Below are positions 14,155 through 19,522 of a DNA stretch of 19,522 nt, piece by piece (position 1 is the first letter of the stretch; every line of letters begins with the position of its first letter). The stretch is from an uncultured Desulfovibrio sp. GTDB lineage: Bacteria > Desulfobacterota > Desulfovibrionia > Desulfovibrionales > Desulfovibrionaceae. The stretch lies in the NCBI GenBank assembly GCA_910587035.1, contig CAJUMQ010000032.1, positions 1 to 19,522 on the forward strand. Reading direction: 5' to 3'. The notes under the pieces were generated by a model, which saw only the letters and a list, made by a program, of their open reading frames with translations, did no database searches and was not told the origin of the DNA. The position numbers were made by a program, and so were the translations under genes.

Positions 14155-14352
14155 ATGAAATTCAGGGAGGTAATTAAAAAGCTTCGAGAGGATGGCTGGA
14201 TTGAGGATTTACCAAGAACTTCGGGCAGTCACAGACATTTTCACCATCCTGTCAAGCCAGGCAAGGTAACGGTTCCAGAGCATAAGGGGAGAGATATTGA
14301 CCTGAACACTCTGAAATCCATCGAAAAACAAAGCGGATTGAAACTCCGGTAA
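14155..14352 (+). CDS. hicA: HicA-family mRNA interferase toxin
   Basis: The protein has 65 residues, the normal length for the family. The sequence has the HicA/YcfA dsRBD-like pattern: K-F-R-E-V-I-K-K-L-R-E-D-G-W (helix 1), the active-site strand S-G-S-H26-R-H-F with the catalytic His, a basic strand K-P-G-K-V-T-V-P-E-H, and the closing D-I-D-L-N-T-L-K-S-I-E-K-Q-S-G-L. The start ATG has GAGG five bases upstream. HicA cleaves mRNA in the cytoplasm and is held inactive by HicB. It is placed first in the operon, the common order for hicAB. It lies inside the phage packaging module under its own promoter and terminator, so it is a self-contained cargo unit. Confidence 0.88.
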   Translation: MKFREVIKKLREDGWIEDLPRTSGSHRHFHHPVKPGKVTVPEHKGRDIDLNTLKSIEKQSGLKLR

Positions 14353-14358
14353 CCAATT

Positions 14359-14380
14359 GGGAGGGGAAAATGCCCCTCCC
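14359..14380 (+). promoter_or_regulatory. Intercistronic hairpin between hicA and hicB
   Basis: GGGAGGGG and CCCCTCCC form an exact 8-bp GC-rich stem with loop AAAATG. It starts seven bases after the hicA stop, and the hicB ribosome-binding sequence (GAGGGGA, 14385-14391) follows directly. No U-run is present, so termination is unlikely. The structure could set the toxin-to-antitoxin ratio by protecting or sequestering RNA; note that CCCCTC in its 3' arm is also complementary to the hicB GAGGGG. Confidence 0.5.
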
Positions 14381-14398
14381 AAAGAGGGGAGAATATAA

Positions 14399-14836
14399 AT
14401 GTTTTATTATTTTGCGCAATTTTACCCGCAGGAAGAGGGAACTGGCTATAGCGTGATTTTTCCAGATATGCCTGGCTGCAATACTTGCGGAGATGATTTG
14501 CAAGAGGCTATGCAGATGGCAATGGATGCCCTGACTGGGTATTTGGAGGTGGCCAAAGATCGGGGCGAGGAAATTCCCGAACCTTCCGACTATAAAACCG
14601 CCAAAGCCAAAGGTGAAGCATATTATGCGGAGCTGGATATTCCGCCCAATGAAGGAACGCTTTATATGCTCGTGCCTGCCGATCCAAAGCAGGAGCCATT
14701 TGTGCGCCTTAATATTTCCATGAAACCGCAACTGCTTTCGCAAATTGACCGCATGGCCAAAGAGGAAGGCATGACCCGTTCCGGATTGCTTGCTGCCGCT
14801 GCCAGACAATATATAAATCACGCCAATCCGGTTTAA
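14399..14836 (+). CDS. hicB: HicB-family antitoxin
   Basis: The protein has 145 residues. The N-terminal domain (1-50, FYYFAQFYPQEEGTGYSVIFPDMPGCNTCGDDLQEAMQMAMDALTGYLE) is the partial RNase H-like HicB fold. The linker contains the usual E-E-I-P-E-P-S. The C-terminal segment (about 101-140, FVRLNISMKPQLLSQIDRMAKEEGMTRSGLLAAAARQYI) is a ribbon-helix-helix DNA-binding domain. It should bind and mask HicA and repress the hicAB promoter, probably at the direct repeats upstream. GAGGGGA gives the ribosome-binding sequence. A perfect terminator follows 27 bases after its stop. Confidence 0.9.
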   Translation: MFYYFAQFYPQEEGTGYSVIFPDMPGCNTCGDDLQEAMQMAMDALTGYLEVAKDRGEEIPEPSDYKTAKAKGEAYYAELDIPPNEGTLYMLVPADPKQEPFVRLNISMKPQLLSQIDRMAKEEGMTRSGLLAAAARQYINHANPV

Positions 14837-14863
14837 GGCCGCTCGTTCTATCCTGTTTTTTAC

Positions 14864-14895
14864 AGTTCGGCAATACCCTTTGCCGAACTTTTTTT
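14864..14895 (+). terminator. Rho-independent terminator after hicB
   Basis: AGTTCGGCA (14864-14872) and TGCCGAACT (14881-14889) form an exact 9-bp stem around an 8-base loop, followed by an unbroken run of seven T. It would end the hicAB transcript and also any packaging transcript from upstream, so the head genes beyond it need read-through, antitermination or their own promoter. Confidence 0.85.
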
Positions 14896-14912
14896 ATTAA
14901 AAATCAAATTTT

Positions 14913-14948
14913 CGTCCACCACGTCCATCACGTCCACCACGTCCACGA
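14913..14948. repeat. Four tandem 9-bp repeats (CGTCCAYSA)
   Basis: The units at 14913, 14922, 14931 and 14940 read CGTCCACCA, CGTCCATCA, CGTCCACCA and CGTCCACGA. They lie in the gap between the hicAB terminator and the gpW-like gene, 22 bases before its first ATG. The region is too short for a gene. A protein-binding array or a slipped-strand repeat is possible. Confidence 0.7.
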
Positions 14949-14969
14949 CAAGGCTATTTTTTTCGTGTT

Positions 14970-15236
14970 ATGGCGTTGCTCATGACCTCCATCTGGACTC
15001 GACAGGAACTCAAGGAGCAGATCGCTCTTTACAAGGAAGCTTTAAAGGCTTGCGCCTCTGGAGCGTCCTATACCATCGGCAATCATTCCCTGACCCGGCA
15101 GGATTTGGATTCCATTCGCGCTCACCTGAAATATCTTGCCGATGAGCTGGCCGCCCTGGAGCGTGGGCGCGGGCCGATAATCGTTCAGGCCAGAATCCCT
15201 CGCGGGGGCAATTTCCCGTTTGGGAGGCGTTCATGA
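14970..15236 (+). CDS. gpW-like head-tail joining protein (DUF6148-type)
   Basis: The protein has 88 residues from ATG 14970, or 84 from ATG 14982; neither has a clear ribosome-binding sequence. 'WTRQELKEQIALYKEALKACASGASYTIGNHSLTRQDLDSIRAHLKYLADELAALERG' has the helix-hairpin-helix layout of gpW-type connectors: a helix, a short Y-T-I/S-L-T-R-Q-D hairpin, and a second helix. Such proteins bind under the portal after DNA packaging and form the tail attachment site. The tail (PRGGNFPFGRRS) is basic. Its stop overlaps the portal start as ATGA, and the gpW-portal order matches lambda W and B. Confidence 0.8.
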   Translation: MALLMTSIWTRQELKEQIALYKEALKACASGASYTIGNHSLTRQDLDSIRAHLKYLADELAALERGRGPIIVQARIPRGGNFPFGRRS

Positions 15237-16822
15237 GCGTCCTGTCAGCAATCCGCAATTTTTTTGGCGGAAGCGCTCCGGTCAGGCAGGCGCATGTCCT
15301 GCCAAAAGCAAGCCTTGACGCTGGTTCTTTTCGCGGTTCCCTCAAAAACTGGACGCCATCGCGTGTTCAGCTCCGCAGCCATGCCGCTTTTGAACGCGAT
15401 GTCGCTGGCGCTCGCGTGGATGAGCTTTACAGCAATGACGGCGTTGCCAGGTCGGGCGTCAATTCCATTGCCACCAATGTCATTGGCTGCGGCCTGACGC
15501 CGCAAAGCGTCATTCCCGCCAAGCTGCTTGGCCTTGATTCTCAAACCGTTACGGATGTGCAGGATCAGATGGAATGGCTCTGGAGCGAATGGTGCGGACA
15601 GGCTCATTATCGCGGCCAGATGTGTTTTGCCGATTTGCAGATGCTTGGCCTGCGCTCCCTTATCCGGCATGGGGAAATGCTCCATCTGCCTGTTATGGAT
15701 GAGCGCGCAGGCTACCGTTTTGCCCTGCGCATTCAGGATGTCCGCCCTGTGCGCCTGCGCACACCCTGGGACAGGCAGTTTGACCCGCTTATCCATGATG
15801 GTGTGGAAGTTTCTCCGACTGGCGTTCCCAAAGCGTATTGGATTGCATCTCCGGAACCGTCTGCCGCTATGCTGGATGATTCCATGTTCACCAGCTCGCA
15901 GTTTTTGCGCGTTCCGGCAGCCATTGGCCACAGGCGCGGCGTTTTCCATATTTTCCGCGCTGAAAATGAAGAGCAGTTTCGCGGCGTGAGCTGCTTAGCC
16001 TGCGCCCTGAAATTTTTCCGCCATCTCAATGACTCCATAGATTATGAACTGCTTGCGCAGGTTCTGGCCGCTTCCTTTCCTGTGTTTATCGGTCTTGAGG
16101 ATACGCAGGATATGCCCGGTTATTTAAAAGAGGAAACGGACGGGGAAACAGAGGAAAAACGCTATTACCAGGAAATTCCCGCTGGTGGCATCATGTATGG
16201 CAACAAGGGCGAAAAACCGGAAGTTCTGGAATCCAAGCGTCCATCCGCCAATTTTATCAATTTTTGCGAGCTTGTGCTGCGCATCATGGCATCCTCGCTG
16301 GAAATTCCCTACGAGGTGCTGACAAAGGATTTTTCAAAGACAACCTATTCTTCCGCCAGGGCCGCCTTGCTTGAGGCGTGGCGGGTGTACGAGGTTTACC
16401 GCAGCTTCTTCACCCGCCATTACTGCCAGCCGCTCTGGCAAATGGTGCAAGAAGAGGCTTATCTGCGCGGCTATCTCAAACTCCCGGCTGGCGCTCCCGA
16501 TTTTTACGAAGGGCTGCCTTACTGGTGCAACACCAGATGGATTGGCCCAGCCCGTGGCTACATAGATCCAACCAAGGAAATTGCCGCCAATATTGCCGCC
16601 ATTGAAGCTGGCCTTATGAGCAGATCTGAGGCCATTGCCGAGCGTGGAGGCGATTTTGACGAGATATCGGAACAGATTGCGCGGGAAAAAGCCCGCTATG
16701 AGGAATTGGGAATTGCCCCGGCCAAAGCGGCTGTGTCTGTAAATCTCACTGCCAATTCCGAAAAGGAAGGCTCCAATGACGGAAATGCTGAACAGGACAA
16801 TGATGGCGCTCATGGCCAGTGA
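15233..16822 (+). CDS. Phage portal protein, lambda gpB family
   Basis: The protein has 529 residues, normal for the family. The ATG at 15233 overlaps the gpW stop and has GGGAGG upstream. Family marks are 'WTPSRVQLRSHAAFERDVAGARVDELYSNDGVARSGVNSIATNVIGCGLTPQ' (40-91), 'SLIRHGEMLHLPVMDER' and 'IQDVRPVRLRTPWD' in the middle, 'FRGVSCLACALKFFRHLNDSIDYELL', and the diagnostic 'EIPYEVLTKDFSKTTYSSARAALLEAWR' near residue 360-387. The C-terminus is Asn/Glu-rich and likely disordered. It should form the 12-subunit ring at one capsid vertex through which DNA enters, docking the terminase and the gpW-like connector. It overlaps the protease gene by 47 bases. Confidence 0.93.
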   Translation: MSVLSAIRNFFGGSAPVRQAHVLPKASLDAGSFRGSLKNWTPSRVQLRSHAAFERDVAGARVDELYSNDGVARSGVNSIATNVIGCGLTPQSVIPAKLLGLDSQTVTDVQDQMEWLWSEWCGQAHYRGQMCFADLQMLGLRSLIRHGEMLHLPVMDERAGYRFALRIQDVRPVRLRTPWDRQFDPLIHDGVEVSPTGVPKAYWIASPEPSAAMLDDSMFTSSQFLRVPAAIGHRRGVFHIFRAENEEQFRGVSCLACALKFFRHLNDSIDYELLAQVLAASFPVFIGLEDTQDMPGYLKEETDGETEEKRYYQEIPAGGIMYGNKGEKPEVLESKRPSANFINFCELVLRIMASSLEIPYEVLTKDFSKTTYSSARAALLEAWRVYEVYRSFFTRHYCQPLWQMVQEEAYLRGYLKLPAGAPDFYEGLPYWCNTRWIGPARGYIDPTKEIAANIAAIEAGLMSRSEAIAERGGDFDEISEQIAREKARYEELGIAPAKAAVSVNLTANSEKEGSNDGNAEQDNDGAHGQ

Positions 16823-18011
16823 AACGCTCTGGGCCATGCAGCCGCAGGCGTTTTCCGTTTTCGCCAAAGCTTTTGCTCTGGATGGGAATGCTCCGGAAGC
16901 CCGATCTGTCTTTGCGGATGATGATGAAGGTTCCGCGCCCTACGAGCTTGTGGATGGAGTTGCTGTCATTCCCGTGGAGGGCGTGATTCTGCGTCAGGGC
17001 TGTCCGTTTTTCGGAATAGCCGGGCAGCATGAAATCAGGGCCGCCCTGGATGCAGCGCTCGCTGACCCGGCTTGCCGTGGCATCCTTTTCAGCATTCACA
17101 GCCCTGGCGGACAGGCTCGCGGAGTGAAGGAGCTGGCCGACTCGATTTACGCGGCGAGAAGCAAAAAGCCTTGCGCCGCTTTTGTGGATGGCCTCTGCGC
17201 TTCGGCGGCCTATTGGCTGGCCTCCGCCACAGGAAGGATTTACGCAGGGGCAAGCTCCGATGTGGGCAGTATCGGCGTCATTCTGCGCCATATGGATAAA
17301 AGCGGCCTTAATGGCCAGATAGGTCTGAATTTCACCTATATCACGGCTGGCGCATACAAGGCTGTAGGCAATCCGGATGCCGCACTTTCGGATTCCGACA
17401 GGGCGGTGCTGCAAGCGCGTGTTGACAGCATCTATGAAATGTTTTGCGGCGATGTCGCAAGCCGCATGGGGCTTGCCCTTGAAAACAGGGGGGCATGGGC
17501 TGACGGGCGTGATTTTCTGGCTGCAGAAGCGGAGGCTCTTGGGCTGGTAAGCAGCCTTGTTGCCGGGAAAACGGAAGCGATAACGCAACTTTTAAAGGAG
17601 ACGCATATGGACAGGACGGAACTGGCGCAAAAGCATCCGGATTTGCTGGCCAGTATTGAGCGCGATGCGGCGCAGGCTGCCGTTCAGGATCAGGCAGGCA
17701 AAATCGCGGCTGCGGAACAGGCGGGTGTGGCCAATACTCTGGCGATTATGGAAACCGCCATAAGCAAGGAAGCCGCTGAAAAGGTTCGCGCCCTGGTGGC
17801 CACAGGCATGACTCCGGATCAGCTCGCGGCTGCGGCCACAATTTTTGGCGCAGCTTCAGACAGGCGTGAAGAGCCCTCCGGCGAAGCGGCAAAGCGCGAG
17901 GAAATGCTGCAGGCCATCAGGCAGGCGACTCCGGGCGCGGTCAGGGACGGGGCTGCCCTTAAGCCGGAAGATGAAGCCCTGGCAGCCATCCAGCGCATTG
18001 GCAAAATGTAG
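16776..18011 (+). CDS. S49-family capsid maturation protease with C-terminal scaffold (lambda gpC-like)
   Basis: The protein has 411 residues from ATG 16776 (AGGAAGG upstream). Residues 60-260 form a signal-peptide-peptidase-A-like protease: 'HSPGGQARG' (108-116), nucleophile Ser143 in G-L-C-A-S-A-A-Y-W-L-A-S, the 'GASSDVGSIGVILRHMDKSGLNG' stretch, and the general-base Lys195 in G-A-Y-K-A-V-G-N-P. Residues 278-411 are Ala/Glu-rich and helical, as expected for a scaffold. It should degrade scaffold and process head proteins during procapsid maturation, like lambda gpC. A well-placed internal start at 17607 would yield the scaffold part alone. Confidence 0.9.
   Translation: MTEMLNRTMMALMASETLWAMQPQAFSVFAKAFALDGNAPEARSVFADDDEGSAPYELVDGVAVIPVEGVILRQGCPFFGIAGQHEIRAALDAALADPACRGILFSIHSPGGQARGVKELADSIYAARSKKPCAAFVDGLCASAAYWLASATGRIYAGASSDVGSIGVILRHMDKSGLNGQIGLNFTYITAGAYKAVGNPDAALSDSDRAVLQARVDSIYEMFCGDVASRMGLALENRGAWADGRDFLAAEAEALGLVSSLVAGKTEAITQLLKETHMDRTELAQKHPDLLASIERDAAQAAVQDQAGKIAAAEQAGVANTLAIMETAISKEAAEKVRALVATGMTPDQLAAAATIFGAASDRREEPSGEAAKREEMLQAIRQATPGAVRDGAALKPEDEALAAIQRIGKM
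17607..18011 (+). CDS. Internal in-frame scaffold protein (lambda Nu3-like)
   Basis: An AAAGGAG ribosome-binding sequence (17594-17600) lies six bases before an in-frame ATG at codon 278 of the protease gene. This would give a separate 134-residue protein, MDRTELAQKHPDLLASIERDAAQ..., rich in Ala, Glu and Gln with predicted coiled-coil character and no catalytic residues. Lambda makes its scaffold Nu3 from the same frame as the end of gene C in exactly this way. The consensus-quality ribosome-binding sequence within a coding region is the direct evidence; production of the separate protein is inferred. Confidence 0.7.
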   Translation: MDRTELAQKHPDLLASIERDAAQAAVQDQAGKIAAAEQAGVANTLAIMETAISKEAAEKVRALVATGMTPDQLAAAATIFGAASDRREEPSGEAAKREEMLQAIRQATPGAVRDGAALKPEDEALAAIQRIGKM

Positions 18012-18017
18012 GAGAAA

Positions 18018-18428
18018 ATGATGCAACAGATTGATTCTTATACGCGGCCAGCATTTTTGCGCGATCATCCTCCGGTGCTTGCCCGCATGATTCTTGCCAG
18101 CGGCAGCGAGGAAACAACATTTCTGGCTGGCAGCGTTCTTGGACGTGATTCTTCTGGCAAGCTTTCCCTCTGGACAAAAGACAGCGCCTGTGTGGAGGGC
18201 GTTCTGGCCGGAGATGTCGTTGTGCCCGCAAGCGGCGGCGCTTCTGCGGACGTCTACATTCATGCCAGCGTGGTGGCCGAAGAGCTGATTTTTGCGGATG
18301 GCGTATCCGCCGAGGATGAGAAAAGAGCACTGGCCGCATTGCGCGACAAGGGCGTCTATTCCTCTGTCACATGGGCAGCAACCCAGTCCGCGCAGGCGGC
18401 GGAACAAACCGGGCAACCCGCAGAATAA
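18018..18428 (+). CDS. Head decoration protein, lambda gpD-like
   Basis: The protein has 136 residues. Two ATGs stand together at 18018 and 18021; the second is six bases after GGAG and may be the real start. The sequence shows the family pattern: 'LRDHPPVLARMILASGSEETTFLAGSVLGRDSSGKLSLW', 'GVLAGDVVVPASGGASADVYIHASVVAEELIFADG', and a closing helix 'EKRALAALRDKGVYSS'. A short Gln/Ala/Glu tail follows. Such proteins form trimers on the outside of the expanded capsid and stabilise it. The position between protease/scaffold and major capsid genes is the same as in lambda (C-Nu3-D-E). It follows the protease gene by six bases. Confidence 0.85.
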   Translation: MMQQIDSYTRPAFLRDHPPVLARMILASGSEETTFLAGSVLGRDSSGKLSLWTKDSACVEGVLAGDVVVPASGGASADVYIHASVVAEELIFADGVSAEDEKRALAALRDKGVYSSVTWAATQSAQAAEQTGQPAE

Positions 18429-18439
18429 AGGAGAATGCC

Positions 18440-19459
18440 GTGGCTGACTTGAGTTTTTTCACTCCCAGGGTGCTGACTGGCGTCATCAATCTGCGTCCGG
18501 TCAAGCATGACCTCTTTACGAGCTTTTTCCATGAGGTTGACCCGAAACCTTTTGAAACATTTGAGCTGGAAACTTCACTGCGCGGAGCATCAATTCTGCC
18601 AAGCATCACGAATTTTGACGCGGGCACAATGCGCAAGGGCGAAACCCTGAACGTGGGTTATGTGAAAGCTCCCCGTTTTCGTCCAAAGCGCTCATTCCGG
18701 GCCGCAGATCTGCTCGTAACGCAAAAAGGCTTCACTCCCTATGACCCGCGCATCAATCCGGTGGAACGGGCAATCGCGGATGATATGGACGCGCATAGGG
18801 ATGACATCGACCGCATGCTGGAAATCATGTGCGCCCAAGCCGCCGTGGATGGCCGCATAGATCTCTATGACATGATTGAGGGCGAGGCTGTGCAGACCTA
18901 TGCCGTGGATTTCAAACGGCCAAAAAACCATGACATCAAACTCTCCGGGGATGCCGCATGGAGCAATGAGAAGTCCGACCTTGTCGGCTCCGTTGAGGAT
19001 TATGACCTCCTCATTCAGGAGGATACAGGCGGCCTTTCGGCCACAGACCTCATTCTTGGCAAGGATGCCTGGACTGCGTTCCGCAGGCATCCGGATGTGA
19101 AAGACACCCTGGATAACCGCCGAATTGATATCGGCTCCCTTGCGCCGCGCATCGCCGCGAAGCTGAAGGGCCAGTGGAACGGCCTCAATATCTGGGTTCA
19201 TAACGCCACCTACAAGGATATCAAGGGCCAGACCAGGTATTATCTGGAGCCCAAATGCGCGTTGCTGCTTGCCCGTGACGCGGAATCCGTCATTGAGTTC
19301 GGGCAGCCTGTGGATGTGAAATGCGAAGGGCCGGCCAAGATTTTCGCCAAGCAGTTCGAGCAGGAAGATCCCTCCGGCATTTTCACGATTGCCGAGTCGA
19401 GGCCGCTGCCTATTACAAGGCACACTGGCTGGACTGTGAAACTGACTGTCCTGTCATAG
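18440..19459 (+). CDS. Major capsid protein, lambda gpE family
   Basis: The protein has 339 residues, the normal length. The start is GTG at 18440, six bases after AAAGGAG; the in-frame codons upstream run into the decoration gene. Family marks are 'FFTPRVLTGVINLRPVKHDLFTSFF' at the N-terminus, 'YVKAPRFRPKRSFRAADLL' (about 75-93), 'GFTPYDPRINPVERAIADDMDAHRDDIDRMLEIMCAQAAVDG' (100-140), 'DLILGKDAWTAFRRHPDVKD', and the C-terminal 'SRPLPITRHTGWTVKLTVLS'. It should adopt the HK97 fold and form the icosahedral shell together with the decoration protein. It is the highest-demand product of the module, which fits its strong ribosome-binding sequence. Confidence 0.92.
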   Translation: MADLSFFTPRVLTGVINLRPVKHDLFTSFFHEVDPKPFETFELETSLRGASILPSITNFDAGTMRKGETLNVGYVKAPRFRPKRSFRAADLLVTQKGFTPYDPRINPVERAIADDMDAHRDDIDRMLEIMCAQAAVDGRIDLYDMIEGEAVQTYAVDFKRPKNHDIKLSGDAAWSNEKSDLVGSVEDYDLLIQEDTGGLSATDLILGKDAWTAFRRHPDVKDTLDNRRIDIGSLAPRIAAKLKGQWNGLNIWVHNATYKDIKGQTRYYLEPKCALLLARDAESVIEFGQPVDVKCEGPAKIFAKQFEQEDPSGIFTIAESRPLPITRHTGWTVKLTVLS

Positions 19460-19470
19460 GAGCGGATGCC

Positions 19471-19522
19471 ATGGCCGATTTTGAAACTGCCTACAAACCC
19501 CTGAAGCAGTTTGAGGGGGGAT
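19471..19522 (+). CDS. Start of a probable GH108-type endolysin (partial, cut by window end)
   Basis: Only 17 codons are present: MADFETAYKPLKQFEGG. The ATG is preceded by AGGAG at 19458-19462, eight bases away. N-acetylmuramidases of family GH108 start in this way, with 'F-x-x-A-x-x-x-x-x-x-x-E-G-G-Y' in which the Glu of E-G-G is catalytic; the last base in the window (T) permits the expected Tyr. If correct, it degrades host peptidoglycan at lysis. The stretch is short, so the call is provisional. Confidence 0.55.
   Translation, partial: MADFETAYKPLKQFEGG

Noticed and set aside
14913..14948. Tandem 9-bp repeats as a CRISPR array
   Set aside because: Units are far too short and have no spacers between them; no cas genes are nearby.
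16746..17588. Minus-strand frame of 280 residues
   Set aside because: It is antisense to the S49 protease gene, whose catalytic motifs are intact; no family pattern on this strand.

Overview
The window is a prophage-type accessory region with a lambda-like head module. It also carries a degenerate integrase island on its left side. The host is probably a Gram-negative proteobacterium. The style of the proteins (AlpA regulator, P4-type integrases, GpA terminase, ParB-methyltransferase fusion) and the moderate GC remind me of Desulfovibrionaceae, but that assignment is a tentative inference.

Layout. (1) 1-1826: a sparse left flank with a short palindromic repeat, one unrecognised 213-residue protein and a small WG-repeat lipoprotein. 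(2) 1827-4712, minus strand: an AlpA-like regulator and two tandem P4-type tyrosine integrases, both broken. The proximal one has a single in-frame TGA. The distal one has a frameshift and has lost the catalytic C-terminus. The start of the distal gene and the DNA upstream of it carry five copies of a 10-bp GATACCCACA-like motif, in the pattern of integrase arm-type sites. Next come a minus-strand terminator and the 3' half of a tRNA gene, which is the probable attachment core. (3) 4756-5174: a non-coding control-like region with a hairpin and direct repeats. (4) 5175-10928, plus strand: a replication and early module with a D5-like SF3 helicase, an iteron-like cluster, a zinc-finger/TOPRIM primase, a DUF1937 protein, an Ea22-like protein and a ParB-domain DNA methyltransferase. 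(5) 10929-11061: two strong stem-loops just before the terminase genes, a candidate cos or RNA element. (6) 11062 to the end: packaging and head morphogenesis. The order is small and large terminase, a small HTH protein, a HicA-HicB toxin-antitoxin insert closed by a perfect terminator, a gpW-like connector, portal, S49 protease with an internal scaffold start, decoration protein, major capsid protein, and the first 52 bases of a probable GH108 endolysin.

The genes from 5175 onward are tightly packed, with several 4-nt or longer overlaps, and read as operons. The helicase and primase would start replication at or near the iterons. The terminases would package DNA into a procapsid built from portal, protease/scaffold, decoration and capsid proteins. 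No CI- or Cro-like repressor and no intact integrase is visible in the window, so the element may be defective, may use functions encoded outside the window, or may sit in tandem with another element at the same tRNA gene.
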